This document shows, piece by piece, positions 10,462 to 21,412 of a DNA stretch of 64,000 nucleotides. The stretch covers positions 248,001-312,000 of the forward strand of contig MARA01000033.1 of the NCBI GenBank assembly GCA_001792895.1, read 5' to 3'. The first letter of the stretch is position 1. Each line of letters starts with the position of its first letter. The position numbers and the translations under genes are program-made. The notes under the pieces were generated by a model. The model was not told the origin of the DNA, ran no database searches, and was given only the letters and a program-made list of their open reading frames with translations. The stretch is from Lentinus brumalis (Eukaryota; Basidiomycota; Agaricomycetes; Polyporales; Polyporaceae).

Positions 10462-11864
10462 ATGTTCGTGAAGCTCGCAATTGCCGCCTCCCTCGTCGCG
10501 TCCGTCGCCGCACATGCTACCTTCCAGGAGCTGTGGGTGAATGGTGTCGACCAGGGCTCCTCCTGCGTACGGCTGCCAGCGAGCAACAGCCCGGTTACCA
10601 GCGTCACAACACCGGTTCGTCTCCTTCCTCTGACCTTCGTCGTGTCTGATGAGAGTTGTGTCTGATGAGAAGCATGCTGATGGGCGAGCAGGACATTGCG
10701 TGCAATGCCAATGCGGCCAGCAGCAAGGGTGTCTGCCAAGTCTTGCGTGCGTATCATTTGCCTCTGCAGTGAGGAAGCATCCCAGCTCATATGTGGCAGC
10801 CGGAGACGAGGTCACCGTTGAGATGCATCAGCAGCCCGGCGACCGGTCCTGTGCCAACGAAGCCATCGGTGGCGCACACTACGGTCCCATCAACGTACGT
10901 CTTCCTTCCGCTATCCGTCTGTACAACGAGGCATGCTAAGGATTGAATGCACCAGATCTACATGGCAAAGGTTGACGACGCAACGACTGCCGTCGGCTCT
11001 TCTGCGAAGTGGTTCAAGGTTTCTGAGATGGGCCTTCCGTCGAGCAACCCCGATTACTGGGCGACTGGTATGCCTTCACCTTGCTGATCTTAGCGATTAA
11101 CCTTTTGAGCACCGATTCTCTTCAGAGGTATTAAACGTGCGTCCATCTGCTCCCGTGCGATCTTCAAGTGTTGATGGATGCGGTTGCATATAGGACAACT
11201 GTGGTCACTTTACCTTCAAGGTCCCCTCGGACATCGCACCTGGTAACTACCTCATCCGCGCGGAGGTCATCGGTCAGTCATCACTGCCTATGCTCTCTCG
11301 GACGCGGCTGACATTGAAGTAGCCCTCCACGTCGCGAGCCAGCCTGGTGGTGCTCAGTATGTCACACCAAGAGTCGGCCTCGTGCTCTACTAACCATTAT
11401 CTCCGCCAGATTCTACATGTCTTGCTTCCAAGTAAACGTGAGCCCGGTTCTTGACCCAAAACCTCCTCGAGTATGAGCTCACCGATGAACTGCAGGTTGG
11501 CGGTTCTGGCTCCGCTAACCCCCGACGGTTAGCTTCCCCGGCGCGTACAGCGCTTCGGACCCCGTAAGTATAGGTGTATTTTGCGCCCAGATACCTGCTG
11601 ACAAGACGCGTGCATTCAGGGCATCCTTATCAACATCTACGAGCAGCTGAACTCGTATCAGAGTGAGTCTTGTCTACGAGTTGGCATATGGGTCGAGGTC
11701 TCACGGATTGACCAGTTCCTGGACCGTCGCCGTACGCCACGACTTCTCCGACGGTGGCGGCTACCCCATACCCCACTACCGCGACGTGGAACACGGCGCT
11801 CCAGCCCTCGACTGTCCCGACTGCTGTCCCGACCGCGGGTGCGAAGGGAATCGGCAAGGCCTGA
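10462..11864 (+). CDS. AA9 lytic polysaccharide monooxygenase, one apparent frameshift
   Basis: The start ATG at 10462 opens a signal peptide (MFVKLAIAASLVASVAA) followed directly by HATF, so the mature protein starts with the copper-binding His. The second copper ligand is His in VEMHQQPGDRSC. A GHFTFKVP...[29 protein letters not shown] core is assembled across several 50-60 nt introns, and it has the AA9 active-site H..Q.F/Y pattern. The tail (about 11715-11864) is a Pro/Thr-rich linker ending GAKGIGKA, with no CBM1. The frame breaks at a run of five C at 11519-11523: GGSGSAN would read on to PPTVSFPGAYSASDP if six C were present. AA9 enzymes oxidatively cleave cellulose and related glucans outside the cell. 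The gene is either a recent pseudogene or carries a homopolymer undercall. Confidence 0.88.
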
Positions 11865-12302
11865 GCGGAACAGGAGAGGAGAGTGTCAGCAGCTTGATGC
11901 GCCATCCTGAATGAAATCTCTTATGCGTCAATGTACGTGTGTATTCAGATTGTTATCAAGACAAGCGACGGTGGTTTGAAGCGTGGAGCAGCGCCTCCGG
12001 CGGCGGTCACACTTGCCGCTCGGGAGCTTGATGCCTGACCATCACCACCATTCGTATCGGCAACCACCGCCGCTTACGTTAGCGGTGTCCTTCGGAGTAC
12101 GACTTTTCTCCAAAGGCTATGGACGTACGTCCACGCGGACAGGTGTGTGGGTGGGATAACTGCGGCCGCTTCACCATATGGCATCAAGGTAGATCAGCCA
12201 GGTTTTCGAGATCATTGCCCCGGATCGGCCGTACTCCCGACCTAAAGGGTATGTCACTGCATCGACACCTCCTCTGTATCTCACACAGAAACATCATCCA
12301 GT
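11865..12302. other. spacer between the AA9 gene and HNH-like gene A
   Basis: No supported gene. Short frames here, such as one opening near 12119, do not extend into the downstream gene in a convincing way. Confidence 0.35.
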
Positions 12303-13265
12303 ATGCCTCCCAAGAACGGAACCTGCGCACTCTGCGATAGCGATCAGCAATCGGTGCCTTCTCCCGTGTATCGCGTCATATCCGGTGGTCTGAAAGGCTT
12401 GAACCAAGTGAGACCAATCGCCACAAATTCCGTTTATCCATGATAGAGATGTTACTCCAGGTAGAGTGGTTGAAATCCACTCACCTAGTCGACGATAGCT
12501 TCCACCTGGAAGACCCCTCTAACCTGATGGCTTGTGAGTACTGCACTCTGGGATGGACCCCAGGCTGACGTGACTTGTTCCTCCTTTGCTAGTATGTGAT
12601 AGCCATAAGGAATATGTCGACTCCGGCACATTCACCCTCTGTCCGCCGAGAAGTGACCTGAAGCTTTTCCGGGACTGGGAGATCAATGACTGGAAGAGGC
12701 GAGTTACCAGTCCGGCATACCGCAATCGCTCGGTGCCACCGCTCGATGTGCGTTTTCCCCATAACCGCAAAACTCGCCTAGTGTATAACATTCCCTCCTC
12801 TATCAGCAGCTAAGTGGTCTCGTATCCGTAGTGTGGACATCCTTCCCGGTCGGCGATTCAATGCGCATTGGTGACACTTTCCTCCATTGCACGTCTCTCA
12901 CCACAGGGATGGGCCCTTTCCCTCAGGAGGTTGTCTGCGAGGCCTTAACCAGACCATGCGGTATCTCAGCCTCTTCTATGGAGCCTCGCCTCGATACAGA
13001 CCAAGGAATGATCTTCGAACACACCATCAAGCCGGAATGGCACATCAATCCGTTTGTCCTCGTCGTGAAAGCATTGGACAACCTCGGAACGGGCTATGCC
13101 CCCGCCCGGATCACATACCACAATGGGAAGTCCCAGTGCTCGGCAAAAAACCCCGTCGAAGATACCTACCAAGCTCTGCTGGAACTACGCGACCTGTACG
13201 CCCGGACGGCACAGACATCTGAGGAAGCGCCCTCACGCCGGTCCGACTTACCTAGATCAGAATAG
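12303..13265 (+). CDS. HNH-like zinc protein, paralogue A
   Basis: The ATG at 12303 gives MPPKNGTCALCDSDQQ with a CxxC pair. Exon 1 ends at 12407. Exon 2 (12461-12533) encodes VEWLKSTHLVDDSF...PSNLMA, and exon 3 (from 12593) continues LCDSHKEYVDSGTFTL with a CxxH pair. The N-L-x-x-L-C-x-x-H segment followed by a D-S-G-x-F turn resembles the core of fungal HNH-type domains, but the usual catalytic HH pair is not clear. The last part (about 12832-13265) includes GDTFLHCTSLTTGMGP and KPEWHINPFVLVV. The intron joining exon 3 to this part is not resolved. Paralogue B downstream shares the zinc pairs and the phase of the intron between N-L-M and L-C. Function unknown; a nuclease-derived fold is an inference. 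Confidence 0.6.
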
Positions 13266-13393
13266 CCTTTCGGAGTCGTAGAGATCATACGTATTCGGCG
13301 ACTGTCAGCGTGATGTATCGCAAGGCCGCGTTGTTTCTCATAACACGATCATCTTCGTTCCGACTCTCTACTCTACTTCGCTTGCGCGACATC

Positions 13394-14414
13394 ATGCTCC
13401 CGGAGGCAGTCGAATTCATCGATATCAATGCCCCGCCCACTCGTCCAAGCAGCGCACTGAGTGGCGGCTCCTCATATCGCAACGCTGACAGTGACGTAGA
13501 TTCTTCGGACGAAGAGGTAGAATACATTCGCCCTCGGGTGCGCGACAAGTACCATCCGGCGCCACGGTGATCAGTGTCTTGTCTGTGATGCGAAGAACGA
13601 CCTGGAGGTGTACCGCGTCATCTTCCAGCATGGCCAGGGTCTGGAGGTAAGTGACATAGGTATTACCGTCTTGCGTCGCTCACGCCCCTGTTCATGTAGC
13701 ACATCCGTTGGCTTCGGAGGTTGCGCTTGATTGACGAAGACTTCGTAGAGAGCGATCTGAACGGACTGTCCAATCTCATGACGTGTCAGTAGTGCAGCAG
13801 TCTCACACCTCGGACAGATCGTGGCTGATGACCGGATTAGTATGTAAACCTCACAGCGATGCGTATGAAGAGGGAGTTTGGCGGTGGGTGCCTTCGACCG
13901 ACTTTCGACGTCAAATGTCCGGTCACGCAATGCCACGAGATCAAGGCAATAGGGTGGGTCAGGTATGTCTGATGCGCTTCTTCAAATGAAACATGCCTAA
14001 AGGCCATTACGCCCAGAACAATGGCGGTCCCAATTCCACTCCTGCGGAAGCTAGGAGCTCCGCAATGGTGAGACTCCCATGTACGCCATACGCCGCAACG
14101 CGCTAACTGTGATTATCTGGATAGACGTTCGACCTTCTCGTATTTCTGCCCCAACATATGCCTGGGTTGTCGGGAATAACCAGAGGTGCGGCTGAGGATC
14201 TTGTCTCCGGCTCATGGCTCACGAAGCTCGTCGATATACAGACAACTCACGCGTCATCGCCAACCACAAGCGCCTTGAGCTGAACCCCTACATCGTGTTC
14301 GTCTCCGCATTGCCCATGATAGGCGCAGCTTACTATCCGCCACCTGACTTTGCACTCAAAGACGTCGAGAAGACATGTCTGGACATACGAGCCGCGTGGA
14401 ACAGTCGAGTTTGA
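13394..14414 (+). CDS. HNH-like zinc protein, paralogue B, possibly broken
   Basis: A candidate start at 13394 (MLPEAVEFIDINAPP) leads through an acidic stretch (SDVDSSDEEVEY). The recognisable part begins at GDQCLVCDAKNDLEVYRV. Exons then read HIRWLRRLRLIDEDF...LSNLMT and, after a GT..AG intron whose phase matches paralogue A, LCKPHSDAYEEGVWRW. Later parts include FDLLVFLPQHMPGLSG (after an intron ending at about 14125) and RLELNPYIVFVSALPM, which matches the WHINPFVLVV region of A. The frame of the acidic N-terminal stretch does not join the CLVC frame near 13565 and no good intron is seen, so either the start is wrong or there is an indel. CxxC and CxxH pairs are conserved. Unknown function. 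Confidence 0.5.
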
Positions 14415-14473
14415 TGAACGCGTGGTCTTCTGTACATGTTACGAACATGTCTGTTATTAGAGCCATATACTTA

Positions 14474-15066
14474 CTTCATCGGTCAGTCATCACTGCCTAT
14501 GCTTCGCTCTCGGGCACGGCTGACATCGAAGTGGCCCTCCATGTCGCGAGCCAGCCTGGTGGTGCTCAGTATGTCACATCAAGATTCGGCCTCGTGCTCT
14601 ACTGATGATCCACTCCGCCAGGTTCAACATGTCTTGCTTCCAACTTAAAGGACTTAAACGTCACGTTAGTCTGCTTTTCACCGAGCTAACCAATGCTGCA
14701 AGTCGGTGGCTCTGGCTCCGCTAACCCCCGACCGTTAGCTTCTCCGGCGCGTACAGCGCTTCGGACCCCGTAAGTTGCCCCGTAAGTATCTCTGTGGTTC
14801 TGCGCCCCAGATACATGATGACAATTCGCGCGTTTAAGGCATCCTTATCAACATCTACGAGCTGAACTCGTACCAGAGTGAGTCTTGTCTTCGAGTTGGC
14901 ACTGGGTCGAGGTCTCACGAATTGACCAGTTCCTGGACCGTCGCCGTACGCCACGGCTTCTCCGTGGCTGCTACCCCATACCCCACTACCGCGACGTGGA
15001 ACAAGCCCTCGACTGTCCCGACTGCTATCCCGACCGCGGGTGCGAAGGGAATCGGCAAGTCTTGAG
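14474..15066 (+). pseudogene. 3' fragment of a second AA9 gene
   Basis: This stretch parallels the AA9 gene from about 11270 to its end, including introns. It holds the [13 protein letters not shown] exon, a following exon with FNMSCFQL, GGSGSAN, the SFSGAYSASDP stretch, the LINIYELNSYQ exon and the Pro/Thr-rich tail. The 5' half, with signal peptide, N-terminal His and second copper His, is absent, so it cannot encode an active enzyme. It carries the same five-C run (14725-14729) that breaks the frame in the complete gene. Extra small deletions are present, for example in the tail. It lies immediately after HNH-like paralogue B. Confidence 0.85.
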
Positions 15067-15486
15067 CCTAACTGGAGAGCGCGGTGTTTGCAGCCAGATG
15101 CGCTTGCATGACCCAAGTATCTTAAGCGTATATTTTGTACGCACTAATTGAGTATAGAGCTTGTCAGATTGCGACGGTGGTTTGAGGATTTGAGCAAGCG
15201 CCGGGGTCATGCTTGTCGCTCCGCAGTGTACTAGTACAATTCACATCCTGACCACCACCTTCGTCCTCCCTCACCTTAGTCACGTCTGCTGCTCCAAAAA
15301 TCGGTTCACTTCTTTGAAACGTACGAGCTTAGCTTGAAGAGTTCTATATTGTGTCATTGAGGCCGGTACGTCCTAAGTACTCTCCCCGTGGGTCGATGCA
15401 CAGTACTGATACTGGTGCGTGGTTGGTGTTGTTAATTGGCTGCAGATATATTCACTCTGACGCAGAACACTCTGCATGAGTCGAAC
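15067..15486. other. intergenic region upstream of F-box gene 1
   Basis: No gene seen. A TATA-like gatatattc lies about 40 bp before the ATG at 15487. Confidence 0.35.
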
Positions 15487-17506
15487 ATGACGACCATGAA
15501 CACCATGAACACGGCGGAAAGTGATACCGACTTTCATACGCACCAAAATGTCCAACCACCACCTTCGGAACCACCGTAAGCCCAATTATCTCGTCGCATC
15601 CCCTCGCATCAAATGGTGACCATGGCTTTATCACAGGTCTGAGTCCCTCCCTCACGCTGCATGCACGGAACTCCAACCCCGGACATGTCGCACTTCGGTG
15701 TCGGCGGCCAGGACCGCTCTGAACGGCGTACCTCCCATTCATGCGCTGCCGGTTGAGCTCATAGTGTCAATCATCCACCACTATGCACAGTCCGATTTCA
15801 GCGTTTTCTATGCTTACCACGACGGTCCGCCCCGGGAGCCGCCCATCATGAACTGGGTCGCCCTAATGCTCGTCTGTCGGCGCTGGCGCAACATCGCCCT
15901 CAACACCCCTCGCTTGTGGCGGCTTATCCATGTCACAGCCGATCTGGACCTGCTCAGGCTTCACCTCGCAAGGTCCGCTCCAGCGACCATAGACGTCTGC
16001 TTCATGCCTCCCGCAACCCTTGTCAATGATGCCATGCCCATTTTGCTCACGGAAGCTCACCGCATCAGAACCATAAGTCATTGCAAAGATATCCGGTTAG
16101 CAATGTCCAAGATGTCGATGAGGCATTTCTTGCATGTAGGTTTTCGCATGCTGGAATTCATGAAGCCCCTCTTCTCCCGCCCTCTCCCGGCTCTCGAAAC
16201 AATGATGATCTGGCCGACTGTGTCCGCGGTGGACAAAGAGAGCGCACCCTTCGATTTGGACCTAATGGCGGAGCGATATCCCCGGATCCGCAAACTTGCC
16301 TGCAGCCACATCCGACTTCCATCTTCCCCTACGTTCTGGTCATCTCTGCGCGAGCTTCATCTCGGGATTCGACGCAATGTGCAGTATCCAACTCTAGTGG
16401 ACGACATCCTCCGCATTCTTGCAAGCACGCCGCAACTCGAGATCTTACAGCTTCCAGATCGTTCTTCTACCAACCCAGCCCCACATCGTACAACAACTTC
16501 TTGTGCGTTAGAGACCGTAGTTCTCCAGCACCTGCGTATCATCGAGTTCCGTGGTCGTCAGGATTCCTCGTTCGTGGGCGCGATTCTCCAACACATCCTT
16601 GTCCCTGTCTTGCGTCGACTTCACCTCGAGATCAGTGTTCCGCACGACGCAGAGGTTGGACACCTTGTCCGGCAGGTCCTTCTCCCGGCTGCCCGCGGGT
16701 TGATCTCCACCTTAGACCGGCTTCACGTTGATGCGAATTATTGGTGGGTGTCCATGCACAGCGAAGACTCCGATGACACTCCGTTATGTCGCTTCCGGCT
16801 GAAGATTGACATACAATCGGACGTGACGCTCAACAGATTCGCGACAGCATTCGACGTTCTATGTCACGCCCTCCAGGACGCACCCCTAGAGTTCCTGCAC
16901 TTCCGAGACTCCTGCCACGGCCGCTCGTCTGTCATCCCTCAACAAATGTGGCAGAGCTTCTTGAGAACCTGCCCCTCGCTCCGTACGGTCAAATTCGAAA
17001 ACACAAATCTCCCTTGCGTATACTCGATGCTGGACGCACTCGCAACACCTGGCGACTCGGACGGAGCGCTACCCTCGTGTCCCGACAAAATTCACATCGT
17101 GCGGCCCTACGGCGTCCTCAACTCGGTCTACTCGCACGATCTGATCAAGCATCTCCTGGACATCGCCCGTGCACGAGCCTCCGCCAACCGACCGCTGCAG
17201 GTGTGCCTGGAGATGGCACACCAGCAGCAGCAGTATCTTTCCCGGTTCCGGGACCCCCGCATCGTCACGGTGTCATCCTTCAAGGCGCATCGCTGGTTGC
17301 TCTTTGCTCTGGCAGAGCAGTGCAATTTCGACGGGCGGTTCTGGGATTCGCACCACAAAACGCGTTTGGACGACTTGTTTGACAGAAACGAATGGGAGCG
17401 GATTGATGATGAGATGGATGCGAGGCGAGCCATTGTGACTGGTGGTCAAGCGGCCGACCAGAGCCTCAGTGCAGTTCAGGAGGCTAAGGAAGGGAGGGGA
17501 ACGTAA
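15487..17506 (+). CDS. F-box protein 1
   Basis: I place the start at the ATG at 15487 (MTTMNTMNTAESDTDF). A 61-nt GT..AG intron at 15576-15636 joins in frame to SESLPHAACTELQ, giving 652 residues. The F-box is at IHALPVELIVSIIHHYA...WVALMLVCRRWRNIALNTPRLWRLI, with the conserved Leu-Pro and Trp positions. The rest is a leucine-rich helical region typical of the large family of Agaricomycete F-box proteins, with alternating L-x-x-L segments but no repeat regular enough to call a named LRR. F-box proteins recruit targets to SCF ubiquitin ligases through Skp1; the target is not predictable. The protein is related to F-box protein 2 at 29-30.7 kb. Confidence 0.87.
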
Positions 17507-17712
17507 GGATGTGCGAGGAGTGCATGACTCGAGAAGCTGTATCGTACATGGGTTACCCATAGTCGATGCGCTCATCGGACTGACTGAGCTGAGCTTTCAG
17601 TTGGACTGTCGATCACACCGAAGAAACAGGGTAACCGGATTAGATGACGATAGAGAGAAAAAAATAGTACATAAATAATACAACAGTGGATGAATACAGA
17701 ACGAGTCGGACT

Positions 17713-18308
<596 letters not shown>

Positions 18309-18653
18309 GTTGCTAAAGTGTGTTGGTGGTGGTGGTGGTGGTGAGAGGTGGGTGCGAGGGGCGTCGAGGGCGGGGGCAGAGTTGGATGGCCATGGCGGAC
18401 ACAAGCAGGGTCTTTATACGAGCGCGCTGTGGCGCGCGTTGGCTGGGGCTGGCATCACGTGACGGAGCTGATGGCGTTCAACAAAATAAGGTTCAGCGCG
18501 TCGACGCGTCGCGCCAAACAAGGCCAACGCGTCCGTATAAATACCGCGTATCGCCCTCCGCTGGACGTCCATCTCCTCGTCCTTACGCCCACCCCAGCAG
18601 CGCACGCTCGCCCACCCGCCTCTTTCACTACCACCACCACCTCTTCATCACCA
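18309..18653. promoter_or_regulatory. bidirectional H2A/H2B promoter 1
   Basis: The region between two divergent histone start codons has TATAAA on the minus strand at 18413-18418 for H2A and TATAAATA at 18536-18543 for H2B. In the middle lie CACGTG (18456-18461) and CGTTCAACAAA (18475-18485), followed by a CpG-rich GCGCGTCGACGCGTCGCGC stretch. The same CACGTG and CGTTCAACAAA elements occur in the second histone promoter, which supports a functional role. Confidence 0.75.
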
Positions 18654-19274
18654 ATGGCCCCCAAGCCCGCGTCCACTGCCGGAAAGGCCCCCGCTTCCAC
18701 CGCCTCCAAGGCCCCCGCGAAGACCACCTCTGAGGGTGCCTCCAAGGGCGCGAAGAAGACCTCCAAGGCTGCATCGGGTGGTGCTGCTGACGGCGAGAAG
18801 AAGAAGCGCAGGAAGAGCCGCAAGGAGACTTACTCCTCTTACATCTACAAGGGTGCGTGTCTTCGCGACTTCCAGGTTGTCCGACTCCTGCTAACACGAA
18901 ATTCTCGTTTCCAGTGCTCAAGCAGGTGCACCCTGACACTGGTATCTCCAACAAGGCGATGGCCATCCTCAACTCCTTCGTCAACGACATCTTCGAGCGT
19001 ATCGCGACCGAGGCTTCGAGTGAGTCCGACGTTTCTGTGTTCATGACTCATGTTGACCGACTATATGCGACAGAGCTCGCATCCTACTCCAAGAAGTCGA
19101 CGATCTCTTCACGCGAGATCCAGACCTCCGTCCGTCTCATCCTCCCCGGCGAGCTCGCCAAGCACGCTATCTCAGAAGGCACCAAGTCTGTAACAAAAGT
19201 GAGCCGTTCGTCGCCTGCTATCCGTGGGCTGTCGCTGACCCTACCTGCAGTTCTCGAGCGCGGGTGCCAAGTAG
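18654..19274 (+). CDS. histone H2B, gene 1
   Basis: The ATG at 18654 gives [15 protein letters not shown], an Ala/Lys/Pro-rich tail, then [18 protein letters not shown]. Introns join YK to [16 protein letters not shown], then EAS to [17 protein letters not shown], and SVTK to the last small exon FSSAGAK (19251-19274). All junctions are GT..AG. The protein is a complete canonical H2B. It is divergent to H2A gene 1 and its TATA box lies 111 bp upstream of the ATG. Confidence 0.95.
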
Positions 19275-19967
19275 ACTTCGGGTTGTGGTTCTTATTGTTG
19301 TATTTTATCCTGTACTCTCTATTTATCCTACATACCAGTCTACTTAGTCTCCATCTCCATCAGCGTGGTTGTGTGTCTCGTGCAACGACGATGAACGGTA
19401 TGCAATATGGCCCCAAGCGCCCGGTCAATTCAGTCGTTGCGAGTTGCTGACAGTGACACGGCGAGCATGGTTCGACACCAGCTGGTGTATCTAGCTGTCC
19501 CTCAGAGGCTGAGGCACGGTGCATATCATAAGTAGGTCGCCGAGCCGGGCCTCCGCCTCGAGTCCGGACTGTCTTGCGGCGTCGAACATTCATGTTGATC
19601 GCGCATGGCGCTCGACCCCGACTGCTCCCGCTACCAGCAATGATCCAGCGAGGACGCCATCGCAAAGGCGCAGCGGAGACAACATCAACACGGGTCGTGA
19701 CTACCTAAGACACAGTACTTATGTAGATGTATGCATACTACATAGAAAGTTGGAACTCGGAGGACGTCGACTGCAGAGCTGCGCTTGGCGGGAGACATGT
19801 CCGGATTTGACGATAACCGCACCCTTACGCGGTAAATTAAAGTTCAGCAAACAGAAGCCCTGCCTGGAGCCGTGCCACCACAGGCCATCCCATCTCTCCC
19901 TTTTCCTTAAGGTCTCTCCCCCGCCGTTCACCCTCTTTCCTCCCCCACGTTCCTTCTCTTGACCTCC
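19275..19967. other. intergenic region downstream of H2B gene 1
   Basis: No domain-bearing frame. It ends in a pyrimidine-rich stretch (about 19885-19957) directly before an ATG at 19968, which looks like a promoter/5' leader. Confidence 0.35.
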
Positions 19968-20232
19968 ATGGCGACTCTCACACGCACCCGGCCCTCCTTC
20001 CAAGTCGAGGACGACATCCAAGCCGACGTCGACGCCCGTCGTCCGCTACATCTCGACATCCCGACACCGTTCCCCCGGGTGGCCTACTCGACGGCGAGAG
20101 TGCACGAGGAGCTGGCGGACGGCCTGTCTCTGCGTGTTGAGGTGGAGGGGAGTGCGGTCGGCGATGCGGACGCGTCGGCTGTCGCTGGGAGCTCGCGGGA
20201 GCAGGAGGCCGGAGAGGCCAGTGCTGACTCGG
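19968..20232 (+). CDS. orphan 5' exon of an unknown gene
   Basis: A frame with good codon bias starts at 19968 (MATLTRTRPSFQVEDD) and reads PTPFPRVAYSTARVHEEL and an Ala/Glu-rich stretch, up to a strong donor (GTGAGT) at 20233. No matching downstream exon can be recognised; the following 1.1 kb is made of degenerate repeats. It may be the remnant of a gene interrupted by those repeats, or an alternative far-upstream start of the gene at 21413. Function unknown. Confidence 0.35.
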
Positions 20233-20479
20233 TGAGTGATCCTCTCTGCGTTGCGTTTCGTGCGTCGGCCTACGTCGGGCATGTTGCGCGGTACGGGGAA
20301 CACGTCTAGGACTATGCTGTGGTCGCTGTGCAGGCGGTGCAACAGTCACGAAGTGCAGAAGATGATTGCATCCGTCTCTTGATACATTGTCGAGACTGAG
20401 TGGGCTTCCATCGCCGCCATCCTTTTCCTCTGTCTGCCTGCAGACGCTCCAGCACTTCGCGTATATGATGAACTCGCAG

Positions 20480-21290
20480 GCTGCGGGTCGTTGAAGATTA
20501 TCTATCGTTCACTCTGTCTTGGCGGCTTTTCGAATCATTGTCTGTCATGAGCATCCCGGGAAGCACACTCCCGCAGGCTTCTTGCATGGCAGACAGCTTA
20601 CTTGCCCTTGGTGACAGGTATGCTGTTCTGCCTCTGATGCGGGGGGTGTAAGGCTATGGCGGTCTGACTGGACACCTCGCCGCAGTTTGAGGTTCCCTGT
20701 TTCCATCCGTAAGCTTTACGTTGCGCCGTACATCGAGCTGTGAGGCTGCGAGTCTTTGAAGGGGTTGTATCGTTCACTGTCTATTGGAGGTTACTCGAAA
20801 CATCGTGTCGTGAAGGCTGTGGCATGACCATCTTCGAGAAGCAAAAACTCGAAGGCTTCTCGCATGGCAGACAGCTTGCTTGTTCTCGGTGACAGGCATG
20901 TTGCTTTGCCTCTGATGTTGGGGATGCAAGGTTTGGCGATCTGACTGGACTTACCCATGGTGTCAGTCGCTGATCATCCTCACGCATGCAGTGCTTGTCG
21001 CCTGAGACGGGAGGCTTGTTTGCGCGCAACGACGATGCGTATGACTTTTTCCCATCTATCCTCGTCCCCATCCGATCTTGCTGCTCGTGATTCCCTCCAG
21101 AATGGAGCGAGAGAGCCGCAAAGAACGTTTGGAGCCGAGACTGAAGCATATCGTGCCCTCTGGCCGAAAAACCCTTGCTTTACGTAGCTGAACGCGCCAG
21201 AGCGCCGCGCAGCCGCCGCGGTATACGGTCTCCGGTTTCCATCCATAACCTTTACGTTTGCGCCGTACATCGAACTGCGCGCTGACCAAG
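20480..21290. repeat. degenerate direct repeats
   Basis: A segment at about 20490-20750 recurs at about 20765-20955 (shared: cgttcactgtct, gcatggcagacagctt, ggtgacaggyatg, gcctctgatg, gatctgactgga). Its end (ttccatccrtaa..tttacgtt) recurs a third time at about 21235-21285. Copies are diverged and cover most of the 1.1 kb between the orphan exon and the next gene. No coding potential is seen. Confidence 0.6.
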
Positions 21291-21412
21291 AACCCCAGGA
21301 CGAACTCACATCATCCATTATAAGTGTCCAGACGTCATGTCTCACGACCCTCAACGACCTCCTTTCCACTTCCTCCAACTGGCGACCTATCCTCCCTGAC
21401 CGCCGACATTCC

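Noticed and set aside
20480..21290. CRISPR-like spaced repeats
   Set aside because: Repeats are diverged, long and unequal in spacing, in a fungal genome.
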